Source: Porphyra umbilicalis (taxonomy: Eukaryota; Rhodophyta; Bangiophyceae; Bangiales; Bangiaceae). From it: a stretch of 64,000 bases of DNA. The translations under genes and the position numbers were made by a program. The DNA lies in assembly GCA_002049455.2 (NCBI GenBank), contig KV918907.1:118160-182159 (forward strand), in the 5' to 3' direction. Under the pieces are notes generated by a model. It ran no database searches and was not told the origin of the DNA. It was given only the letters and a program-made list of their open reading frames with translations. Of this stretch, positions 44,513-55,113 are shown in pieces. The stretch's first letter is position 1. Each line of letters starts with the position of its first letter.

Positions 44513-47500
44513 ATGGGCGCGCCCAGCGGCGACACCATGCACCACCGGAGCAACCGCTTCAGTGATGGTGGTGGTGGCGGCCGCGGGGGTCGTGGCCCCG
44601 GCGCCGGCGCCGGCTACGGTCGTCCGCTGGAAGGACGGCTCGTCGGACGTCTTCGTGAGCGGCTTGGCGAGCGGGTGGAAGGGGGGCTGGGCGAGCGTCC
44701 CGGCGACCGGCGGCCGCCGTCCCCCACCCCGTTGCCGCGGGCGGTGACCAAGCGGCGGCGGTTTGAGGACGCGACGGGCAACCTCGACGCGGGCGGCGGC
44801 GGGCGGGGCGTGGCGCCGGCCACGTTGTTGTCGGCTGCCACGGCGGCCTCGACGGCGGCTTGTGGTGCGAAAACTTCCCTGGGGGGGCCCAGCGTTAGTG
44901 GGCCGCCCCCGCTGCCACCGCGGTCGCCGCCGTCGGAGCATGCGCTGTGGGGGGCCCAGCGGTCTCGGTTTGGGGCTGGGTCACGGAGCCCGCGGCGGCG
45001 GCCACCGCCGCCGCCCCCACCACCACCTCCGACGGATGTTCCACCCCCGCCACCACCGCCAGGGGTTCCACCCCCGCCACCACCGCCGGGGGTTCCACCC
45101 CCGCCACCCCCGCCACCCCCGCCGTCGATGGCACCCCCGCCGCCACCACCGTCGATGGAGGCGATGCCCCCACCACCCCCGCCGTTGACGGCGCCCCCGC
45201 CCCCCCCGCCGTTGACGGACTCCGCGCCTTCGCAACAATCGACAGTTGCACTGCCGCCGCCGCCGCCCCCCCCTCCCCCTTCCTCTTCCCCTCCCTGTCC
45301 CCCCCACCACCACCGCCTCCGCCGCCTTCCGCTTCCGCCAATGCGGCACCCCGCAATGTTCCTTTTATGAGCCGGCGCCGGCGTACGACCTGGTCACCCC
45401 CGCCCCGGGTGCCGTCGCCATTGAGCTCGAGCCAAGACCGCCCGCCGGCGTCTCTCCCTCGGAGAGCGCTCCAAGGCGGGCCTGCAAGGCAAGCCGAACG
45501 AGGAAGTGTGCCACCTCCGCCGGCACCGTCGCTGCTGCCGCCCCCGCCTCTGGTTTCGCGGTCATCCTCTGTTGCCGTGGGTTCACGTCGCGCGATGGGC
45601 GGCGAAGACCGCGCGAGCGAGCGTGGTAGCGACCGTGGCAGCGACCGTGGTGGCGACCATGGTAGTGACCGTGGTGGCGACCATGGCATTGACCGTGGTG
45701 GCGACCGTGGCAGTGACCGTTGTGGCGACCGTGGCAGTGACCGCGGTGGCGACCGCCGCAACGACCGCGTCGACCACTCTGCGGACCGTGGTCGCGACCG
45801 CAGCGGCGACCGCAGTCGCGAGCGCGGCCGTGACCGCGGCGTAGATCGCAGAGGCCCTCGTTTCCGCGACGCAAGCGGAAACCGCGATGGAGACCGCGGC
45901 GGCGATCGCAGCAGTCGGTGGAGCCACGTCGGTGGGGGCGACAGCGACTATCGCCGCGTCGAGGAGCGGCGCACGTCCCCCCCGCGGCGACGGCGCGGTG
46001 AGTCGCCGGTTCCACGGTCACACTGGGCTGCCTTTGAGCGACTGGGTGGTGGCGTTACAGGTGGCCGCGGGGATGGTGGCGGCCGTGGCGGTTTCGACAA
46101 CGAAGGTGGCCGGGACGACGGGGGCGGCCCTGGCCGACGCCGGTCGCCGCCGCCCCGCGTGCCGTCGCCGCTCGGGGAGTGGCGACCGCCGGCTAGTCGT
46201 CGGCACTCAACTGGCGGCCCGCATCCTGTGGGAATGGGCCCACCGCCACCCCCACCACCGCCACCATCATCGTCACACCTCGGGATGCAGCTGCCTCCGC
46301 CTCTGCCACCGGGCGTACCCTATGTGCATCCCCATGGGCCCGGTGGGCGGGCGGGTGGTGACCACCCGGGCTGGTTGCACACAATGCCGCCACCACCCGG
46401 AGGCGTGGGGGCGATCAACGGTGCAATGAGCGGCCTTGGTGGGCATCTGGTCGGAATGCCGCGGACCGACGGGCCGATGCGGCATGGTGCGCCTCTCGCC
46501 CACAGCGACGGGGCTCGTGGCGCTAGGTTGGGCGCCGGCGACCCGAGGGCGGGGCCGCATGCAGGCGGCCATTCGGGGTCACTGCCGTTCACATCCCCGG
46601 TGACGCCGCCGCCAGTGACCGTCTGCCAGGTGCCCTCGTCTTCGTCGTCTTCGGGCCTTGCCCATCTGGCGAACCGGTTGTCTCGGTTGCGCGACGTCGT
46701 TGAGGACGAACTGGACCGCCGCCCCTGCTTGGTGTCGGCTTACCAGATCAGCATCTGTGACTCGGGCCGCAACCATCACCCGTCGTGCGACCTGACGTTC
46801 CCCCATGTAGCCTTGTCGCTCCGCTGGGAGGCGCCCGTGGAGGAGCGGCTGGCGGCGCTTGGCCGACGCCTCAGCGTCCTCCGCAACCACATCAACTCCA
46901 AGTATATGTCGGCCGAGGATGCGGCGGTGGAAGCGCTGCCGCACCACCTCTTTTTTGATCGTGCTGTCGGGAAGCCGCTCCGCTGCTGGGCACCCACTCG
47001 GGAGGAACGCGCTGCGGCGCGGGTGCGGGCTGCCACGCTGCCCCTGTGGCAAGGCGATCTGCATCTGGACAAGAACGTCTTTGCCGTCTGTGGCCGCCTC
47101 GTCGAGTGGGACGCGGCCGGGCTGGAGAAGCGATGCAAGGAGTCAGAGGCGACAGCTCGGGGCGGGCCGTCTACTGGTACTGCCAAGGCCACACTTGCGC
47201 CTAGTGGTAAGAGCGGCGACGCGCCTGCCGTACCGCCCGTGGATGCGGGTGTAGACACGCGGGGCCCTGACGGTGGCCGTGCCGGCGGCCCGGCGGGGTC
47301 CAGTGCTGCTGGAGCGACACCCAAGCCCGCCCTCAAGCCCAACGAGGAGGCGGCGGACTGCCCGCCCCCGACCCGGCCCGTCGTGCAGCGCCGGTCGGCG
47401 ACCGGCAGCGTCTTGGCACCAACGCAGACGGCGGCTGTGGCGCTCCCGCGGCGACTGAACATGTGCCGTCTGTCGCTCGCTGAGGTTCGGTCACGGGTGG

Positions 47501-47787
47501 CCGTCGACACGCCCAAGAAGGTCGTTCTGCGTCTGACGGGCGCCAACGACGAGGCCGCGGGCCACCTCGCACACATGGGCTCCTGGCTTGTGGGCCGCAA
47601 CCGGGCGCTACGGTCACGGGTTATTCAGTCTGATGGAGCGGAACTGGAAGTATACATCATTCCCGCGTGTGCGTGGACGGCGGCCTGGCTGGGTGTCGAT
47701 TGCTCCACGGCGGGGACGCCTGCCGCGCCCGTCTTTTGTGTGGCCGTGCGTCTCTTGGAAGACGAGGTGCTCATGTCGACGATCTGA
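44513..47787 (+). CDS. Proline-rich, RGSD-repeat protein with C-terminal SPOC-like domain
   Basis: SPOC domains end Spen/FPA-type proteins, bind phosphorylated partners such as the RNA polymerase II tail, and act in transcription and RNA processing. The model starts at ATG 44513 (MGAPSGDTMHHRSNRFSD), passes an RG-rich part, a KRRRFED nuclear-type basic patch and long polyproline (44998-45300). It must then change frame within the C-runs at about 45259-45305 to reach the second frame, which stays open to TGA 47787. That frame holds RS/RP sequence, a 12-bp-unit repeat encoding RGSD/HGSD/RGGD (45630-45790), a globular region (RRPCLVSAYQISICDSG) and the SPOC-like end from about 47030: LPLWQGDLHLDKNVFAVCG, LPRRLNMCRLSLAEVRSRVA, GAELEVYIIPACAWTAAWLG. 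No RRM is visible. The frame change could be a small intron or a homopolymer error. Confidence 0.6.
45630..45790 (+). repeat. Coding 12-bp minisatellite (Arg/His-Gly-Ser/Gly-Asp)
   Basis: The unit CGTGGTGGCGAC and variants (CATGGTAGTGAC, CGTGGCAGTGAC) repeat in frame. They encode a charged, disordered RGxD tract like those of RNA-binding and splicing proteins. Confidence 0.85.
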
Positions 47788-48269
47788 CTGGTGTGCCATT
47801 CTCCAGGGAGCTGGCAATCTCCTCGGCATCGTCCACGTTGACACCCGTGTGACTCACTCTTTGTGCTTCATTTGCGCGCGTAGTTGTTCGTTTCTATTTC
47901 TGTAACGCCCCGGACGTCCGCCTAGACGCAAGTTCGCGTTGGGAATGGTGTTCGGGAGGGAGGACGGGCGGGATGAAGCCTGCGGCTGTGTGCGTCCTGC
48001 GCTACGCCTGTGTGAGCCGTGGGTCGCCTTGATACATCCAACGGCGCCGGCGGCGCGCATGCACGCCTACGGCGGCCTCTCTCCGGGTGCGGCTTTTACT
48101 ACGTGACGGTGCCGCTTCCATGGTGATTGCGTGGAAAAGTGAGGACGGCTCCGGGGTTGACCCGCTCGAGCCTCGCGTCCTTGTCAGGCCGCGGTCAGCC
48201 GGGATGTGATCCCGCCACATCTGTCGTCGAGCTTTGGCAGCGGCAGAGGCGGGTGCCCATTGAGAACCG
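47788..48269. other. Convergent intergenic region
   Basis: It separates the 3' ends of the SPOC-like gene (plus) and Ku80 (minus), so it should carry both 3' untranslated regions. No consensus AATAAA was noted on either strand. Confidence 0.4.
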
Positions 48270-51200
48270 TCATGACGACGCCGGCGTTCCCACTTGGCGG
48301 CCGGCCACGTCGGCGATGAGGCGGTCAAAGGCGTCGATGACGGCGGGCGTGACGGCATCACAGCCCGGCCCGCCCTCCCCCGCACCTACCAGCCGCAAGG
48401 CGGGCGCCCCCCCCCCCTCGGCGGGCGGCAGCGCATGCACGTGCGTGAGGAAGGCGATGGCAGGGCCCGCCAGTAGCGGGGACGCGGCTTTGGCGGCGGC
48501 GACCAGCTTGCGCGCGGCGGCGTTGAAGGCCTCACCAATGCGTGCCTTGACGCAGCCGGAGCGGAGGGCGGCGAGGGCGGCGGTGGCGCCGGCCAAATCT
48601 CGCGTGCGCACACGGGAGCGGAGGATGTCGGTGAGCTCCTCCGCCGCGACGCTGCTGTCGGCATTGCCGTCAGCGAGCATGAGGACAAAGTCGCCCACGG
48701 GGTCGTCTTCGCCGACTCCCCACACGGTGGCAGGGGTGGCGCGGTCAGCGAGGGCGTCGGCAGACGCGGACGGCGTTGCCGTCGCCGCCCCACCAGTGGT
48801 GCGCGTGGCGTAGGAAAAGAGGCGGGATTCGGCTTGCGACTCGGACACCCGCTGCGTCGCCTCCATTTGCGCCCGCAGTGCGCTCATGTCAAATCCGCCG
48901 CGGGCGTAGCCGCCGCCCGCCTCCGCCACTTCGTCCTCGTCCTCGCCGTCCGACTGGACGGGAGGCCGCGGGTCGTTGGCGTGTTTTTTTGGGGCGGCCA
49001 CCGTCCCGGGACGGTTGGCGGCGGGCTGGCCGCGCTGCTCGGCGGCTGTCATTTCCGAAACCACCTCGTCCATGGCCGGGCCCGGCGCCACGGGGGGTGG
49101 TGGTGCCATGGCAGCTCGCGCCGGGTTGACCACCGCTGCTCGCGACGGCGGCCGCTGGCCATTGATGGAGGCGCGAGGCGCATCGGCGGCAGCACCGCCT
49201 GTAGCGGGTGGGTTGACCGGTGGGGCTGATGTTGCCGGTACGAGAGTGGGCGGCGGAGCCCTGTCGGCCGCAAGGGCCAAAGCACCATCCGGCACACGGA
49301 CCGAGTGCGGTCTGCCTTTCGCAACCGCTGCGGTCGGTGGCAGAGGCCCAGCGGCGGTGGTGGCAGCGGCAGGCACGGTGCCAGGAGGGGCGGCTGTATT
49401 GGCAGCAGGAGCTGTAGCAGCAGCGGCGGCGGCGGCAGCTGCAGCTGCAGCTGTCTGTGACGAGGTTGCTTCGGCGGCGTTGACCAATCCTTCCAACGGG
49501 TCTGCAGCGACGTCCCCATCGGGGGCGTCAGGGAGGAAGGCACCCAACAGTCGCGCGCTGCCGTCTGGGTTGGCCGCAAAGAAATTCTTCTCCTTGCGCA
49601 CGCTCTTGGGGTCGACCCGCCGCGTCGGGAGGAGCTCTGACAGGCGCCCGACTGCGGCCGCTGCCTCGGCGGCATCCCGCACGTGCGTCTCGGGTCGTAG
49701 CGGGGCGGCGAGGGCCTCGGGCAGAGGCGGCAGGGTTTTGCCCTCAACCCCGTCGAGGGCGCGCTGCACGGTGGCGGCGTAAAACAGGTGGACTGCGGGG
49801 TTGAAGATCTCGGTGCAGTCGATCCCTCGTACGTGCGCGGCGTCTTGGCTGCCCTGGCTGCCCGGCACGTCGTCGTCGTGACCGTCTTGCATCGCGTCGG
49901 GAGCGGCCGGTGGTGGCGGGGCGTCCAAGTCAAACGCGTCGATGAGATTGTCCACGGCCGCGCGCTGCTGGGACGTGAGCACGTCCAGCTTGGGCTGCAA
50001 CGACGGAAATGCGTACGAGCGCACGCCGTCCGCGAGCGGCACGCTCACCATGTACAAGAAAGGCCGGCGTTGGCGCTGGGCGCCACCCAACGTCCCGCCC
50101 TCTTCGCCGCCCCCGTCTTGCCCGTCTTCCTCTGCCTCGTCATCGTCGTCGCCATTTTCATTGCCGGCGGCGAGCTCATCCGCCCACAAGAACTTAAGCG
50201 TCGCCGCCGAGTCGTTTTTGGCAACGAACCGGGCGATGGCCCCCCTCTGACGCTTCATCATGGCCGTTGCCAACGCGGCGAGGCCCGCTCGCGCCTCGGG
50301 GATGTCACTCATGGCGACCACCGCGTCGGCGCCGCCGAGGAAGTAGTGCTGTGGGATGGTGCTCAGTGGCAGGAAGCCCAGGACGCGCATGCTCTTGGGG
50401 CCACTCGCGCACCGCACGAGCGTCTCGTGCACGTCCGAGCTCATCGGCACAATGTCGCTGCCGTACGCATAGGCGTTCATGGTGTCCTCTGCCTCGAGGG
50501 TCTCGTCCGGCTTGTCGAGCGTGCTGTACGTCGTCGACCGAGTGGCCAACGCGTGGTGGCCGACCTCGAGCGTGTGCGCCCACGAGATGCGCCTGCACGC
50601 CGGCAGCCGCACCTCGGTCGTTGCCGTGTACACGCGAATCGGGATGTGCACGGTTGGCGACAGGGAGAGGGTGCCCGTGAACTTTGCAATCGGCCCGACC
50701 GTGCGCTTGCGCGGCCGCGCGAGCTGGTCCCGCAGGCCGACCAGGGAGCAGGCCACACCCCCCGTGACGGCCGCGGCGCGGCGGAGAAGCGTCTCATTCC
50801 GAGCCTGGGCCTTGGTTTTGCGGACGCCCCCGACCGCGGCGTTGTGCTCGCGCCGCGCGCGCACTTCGGCGTCAATGTCGTCTGGGGCGAAGGCGCGCTC
50901 GAGGACTGGGTGTCGAGCTTCCTCCTCCTCCTCGTCGTCCTCTGCATGCCCTTGACTGCCTGGGCGTGAGGACTCTCCGTCCGCGCCCCCCTCGTCCATG
51001 GCGTCGGCGGCGGGAGCGCCGCGCGCCCGCTTCCGCGGCGGGCGGCCGCCACGACTCGGCGAAGGTGGGCCGTCCGTGTCCTCGTCGCTACCCTCCCCTT
51101 CCTCTGCCGCCGCCGCAAACGTCTCCGCGTCGTCATCATAGTCGGGCAGCGTGGCCAAGCCGGGGATGACCACGTCCAGCCGCATGCCCTCCTGGAGCAT

Positions 51201-52378
51201 GGCGCCGACCGAGTCAATGAACGCCTCCTGGTCTTCCGGCGTGCACGACGTGCGCGCGTCGGTGAAGAGCATGATCCGGCGCGTGACTTTGGCCTTGGCC
51301 GTCATGACGTTCATGTGGCCGCCGGCACGCACAATGCCGTCGCGATACACCGTCTCGGCTGTCAAGTCGGCACACACAACATGCCATGGCAGAACGAGCA
51401 AGGGCCGGGGGGCGGTCCACAGTCCACAACTGTCAGGTCAGCTGCCTACCCAGCATTGGCACATCAGTGGGGGCCGCCACGTCCATCGCAAAACGGACGG
51501 GGTCGCCCACGGCGCAGAGCAGAGCCGATTGCTCTCCCGACCACCCCGTCGCACCACCGCAGCATGGCAAAGAAGTGAGGACAGACCAAACGCACCTCCG
51601 GCAATCGGCAGCTGGCGTAGTTTCTCCATCAACGCAAAGCACGCCTTGGTCACTGGGTGGGCGAGGGAGGCGCTGTCCTCGACGACAATTTCCTCTTCGT
51701 CTCCTTCACCCTTGTTACCGCGGCCTTCCGTTGGTGCGTCGCCATTGCCCTCTTCCTCATCGCTGCCGCCGTCATCGTCGTCGCCCTCCCCCCCGTCTTC
51801 CTCTTCCTCGTCCAGGACGGGCTGCCCCATGACGACGAGGCCTGTGCGAAACCCATTTGGCAAGCAGTCAGCACCACCGTCGACCAGATGACGTGCACCC
51901 AAAGGCCATAGCACCAACAACCAAACAGCGCGCCCGCGTCAGCACACCGCAACAAGACCACACGGGCGAAAGCGCCCACGCATCACAAAAAAAAAAACAG
52001 AAAACGAAACAGCACGCGCAACTCGTGGGAAAAAAAAAAAAACGCACCCAGACGGTCCTGCTTGGAAAAGTAGCAAAAGCGCGTGGCGACGACCCGCGTG
52101 GCCGCCGCGCGGAGCACGTCAAAGACGCGCGGGTTGGGCGGCGGCCCCGCCGACTCGGCCGCGGCGGCAGACTCCTTTCCCCCCCCGCCATCCCCGTCTC
52201 CGTCGTCACTCTCTCCGCCGCCGTCGCCGGTGCCGCCGCCGCCACCCCCGCCGCCGTCGGCGGCGGGCCGCCCGAGGACGGCGTCGACCTCGGCCGGCGG
52301 CAGCGCGTCGCGGGCCCACGCGACGGTCGTTTCGCCCGCGTCGAGGAGGAGGATGATGGCGTCACGCATGGTCGGCAT
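48270..52378 (-). CDS. KU80: Ku80 DNA end-binding subunit (XRCC5-like), four-exon model
   Basis: Ku80 pairs with Ku70 to ring broken DNA ends in non-homologous end joining and at telomeres. Exons in transcript order are 52378-52048, 51841-51596, 51533-51450 and 51358-48270. All introns are GT..AG (206, 62 and 91 nt) and phases match, giving 1249 codons plus stop. The vWA domain opens MRDAIILLLDAG; the first junction creates SKQDRLGLVVMGQ, the usual 'GLVLFGT' strand. Exon 4 continues RRIMLFTDAR and LDVVIPGL. The Ku core follows: PIAKFTGTLSLSPTVHIPIRVY, AYAYGSDIVPM, MRVLGFLPLS, then LYMVSVPLADGVRSYAFPSL and NPAVHLFYAATVQRALDGVE. The C-terminal helical Ku80 domain (DFVLMLADGNADSSVAAEEL to the end) is also present. 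At nearly twice the usual ~730 aa, the extra length is acidic, poly-Ala and Gly-rich inserts. ATG 52369 is an alternative start. The acceptor at 51534 lacks a strong pyrimidine tract. Confidence 0.9.
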
Positions 52379-52757
52379 CGTGGGCAAATGGTGGAGCCCC
52401 GCACCGAGGCGCTGCGGCCCCGTCTGCAGAGGCGCGTGGGGGTCGCCGGGACGACCAGACACGCCAAGTCTTCGTGGTGCGCCGACTTTGTGCACGCTGG
52501 CGCAGCGCAGTGGTCAGCTGGCGCCAACTTGGGCTCCATCAAGGTTTGTTCTCACACGGTGCAATCACCAATTGCACGCGGAGCAGTCGCACTTGAATCC
52601 AAGACCGAGCCCGTCGACACGTCTGACGCACCGCCCTCGGCCGCCCACTTCGCGCCCGTCCTCTTGCCGCGGGCGCACCTGCCCACGCGCGCGCGCGTCG
52701 GTGTTTGTGCCGCCACGCGCACCGCCCGCCCGCGGTTCACCCCCCCCCCCCTCCGTC
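52379..52757. promoter_or_regulatory. Bidirectional intergenic region between Ku80 and the membrane-protein gene
   Basis: The two start codons face away from each other across about 380 bp. An inverted GTGCAATCACCAATTGCAC motif sits at about 52559-52577, a good candidate for a shared dyad element. ATTGG/CCAAT-like words are present but no TATA. Confidence 0.35.
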
Positions 52758-53730
52758 ATGTCCTCCACCTCCTCCCGCTTGTGGCGCATCCTCCCCCCCT
52801 CCTCACCACCACGGCGGTCGCGGCGACCGCCGCCGCCGCTGCCGCCGCCGCCGCCGCGACGCGCGGCGCCCTCGCGGGCGCGTCGGCGTCGCTCGCCGCC
52901 GCGCGCGTGCGCGGGGGCGCGGCGCTCACGCGCTCCGCCGCCGCCGTTGCCGCCGCCGCCATTGTGGCGGTGGGTGGGGTGGTCCCCCCCCTGGCGGCGG
53001 CCACCGCCGCGGCGGCCACGTCGCCCGCCGCCGTGGCGGCGGTGCGCTCCCGGGCGGCGGGCCCGGCCGGCTGGCCGACCGTCGCCGCCGCGGCGGTGGG
53101 CGAGGCGGCGGCCGCCGCCATTGGCGCCGCTTCCGCCGTGGGCGCCGTCGTGGCGGTCCTCGGCGTCGCCGCCCGCGCCCGCGGCGAGGGGTGTCGGCGG
53201 GGCGGCGGCGGGCGGGCCGAGGCGGGGGTGTTGCTCGGGCGGCTGCGGGATCGGCTGGCGGGGGGGGGGTGGGGGGGGGGGGGTGGCTCGTGGCAACCGC
53301 CACGGACGTGGCGGCCGACGTGTTGGGGGGGGGGTCCTCGCGCCGGGGGGGGGGGGTTGGGGGGGGCGGTCACCCCAGACGCCCTCGTCGACCTCATGGC
53401 CGCGGTGGGGGCGGGGGTCGCCGCCGCGTGGGCACGCGAGGGGGGGTGGGACACCCTCCTGGCAGCGCCGCCGGGGGTGCCGGGGGCGGCGGGGGGGGGC
53501 GCGCCGCCCCCCGCCGGCGCGCTGGAAGACCACCCGCTCATTGACGGGCCGCCGTGGGGGTCCGCCGCCGACGGCGACGGCACCCCCCCCCCGACCGCCT
53601 CGACGACGCCGAGCAGCGAGCGGGGCACCCCCCCCCCCCCCCCCCCCCGGCGGGCCCACCCCCTCTGCCGCCGCCGTTGCGGCGCTCGCCGCCGAAGTCG
53701 CCGACGTGCTCGACTTGGCGCTCCCCCTCG

Positions 53731-53765
<35 letters not shown>

Positions 53766-54671
53766 ACCGCGGGCGGCGGCGGCGGCGGCGGGTGCGGGTG
53801 CGGCCTCCCCGCCGCCGCCGCCACCCTCCTCGCCGCCGCCGTTGACGGCGGGGCGCTCGGCGGCGCGGGGCCGCCCGGGCCGGTGCCGCTGGCGGCGGCG
53901 CTGCCGGCGCTCGCGCGCCTCGGGCCGCGGGTGCTTGGGGGGGTGGGCGCGGCGGAGGGGGGGGGGTGGGGGGGGGGGGGGGGTCGGCCGCCTCCTCGAC
54001 GGGCCCGACATGCGCCGCGTTTTTGCGGCCGCGTTTTTGAGCGGCGAGCGGTGGCCGGGGGACGGCGGCTGAGGCTGGGGAGGGGGGAGGGGGGAGGGCG
54101 GGGGGGGGGGGCGGTGGCGCGCTCGACGACGGGGGGGCGTTGCGTCTGCTTTTCGTCACAATTGCGGTACTTTTCGAGTCGGCGCGCCCTCATTTGAGCC
54201 CGCGCGCGGCGATCACCGCCGCGCCGCCGCCGTCGCGGCGGCGGCGTCGGCACGCCGCCGCCCCCCGGCCGTCCCCCCGTCTGCTGCCGCCCCGCTGCCG
54301 GCGCCCCCCCCCACGCGTCCACCCTTGACAGCGTCGCTGCGCCGGCCACCGCCCGTGTCGGGGTCCCCCCCGCCCATGGCGCCCGTGGCGCCCGCCGCCG
54401 CTTTTTGCGTCGCCCCGGCGCCCCCGCGGGGCCTCACCCGCCCGCCGCCGGCGGCGGCGGCGGCGGTCGCCGCCCGCGGCCGCGGCCGCCGGCGGCCGCC
54501 GCCCGCGGCGGCGCGCCCGTCCCGCCGCCGCCTCCCAGTCGCGTCTGCGGCGGCGGGGGGGGGCTCCCCGCCGAGCGGGGGGGGGGGGGGGGGGGGGGGG
54601 CGCCCCTCGACGGCGCCGAAGCGGCGCTCGCCGCCTTTCTCGCGCGCCGCCGCGCGGCGGCGTCCGCGGCG

Positions 54672-54702
<31 letters not shown>

Positions 54703-55072
54703 CTGCCGCCGCCGACGCGCCGGCGTCGGCGGCGGCACCGCCCCCATCCGCGCCACCACCACCACCGCTGGGGTCACGACCACCAGCACCGGCGGCGGCG
54801 GCGGCGCCACCACCGACGGCGGCGGCGGGGGCGCCCCCCCCCCCACGTCCCCCCTGGCCGCGGCGGGCCCCCCGCCCACGGGGGGCCCCCCGTCGGCCGC
54901 CCGCCTCGCCGCCTTCCTCGACGCCTTCCACGCCGTCTCGGCGGCGGCGGAAGCGCGGGAGCGCGCGGCCGCCGACGGCGACGGCGGCGGCGGCGGGTCG
55001 GCCGCGTTGCGGCCAACCACCCCCGTCGCCGCCGGCCGCAGCTTGTGGGCAGACGATGACGCCGTCGGTGGG

Positions 55073-55113
<41 letters not shown>

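Noticed and set aside
44980-45300. Triplet-rich CCG/CCA tract as a microsatellite outside genes
   Set aside because: It reads as polyproline inside the SPOC-like gene, so it is coding low complexity.
52565-54349. 594-codon minus-strand ORF opposite the membrane-protein gene
   Set aside because: Poly-Pro/Arg/Gly mirror of the plus-strand Ala/Gly coding. In GC-rich coding DNA the antisense frame is often open.
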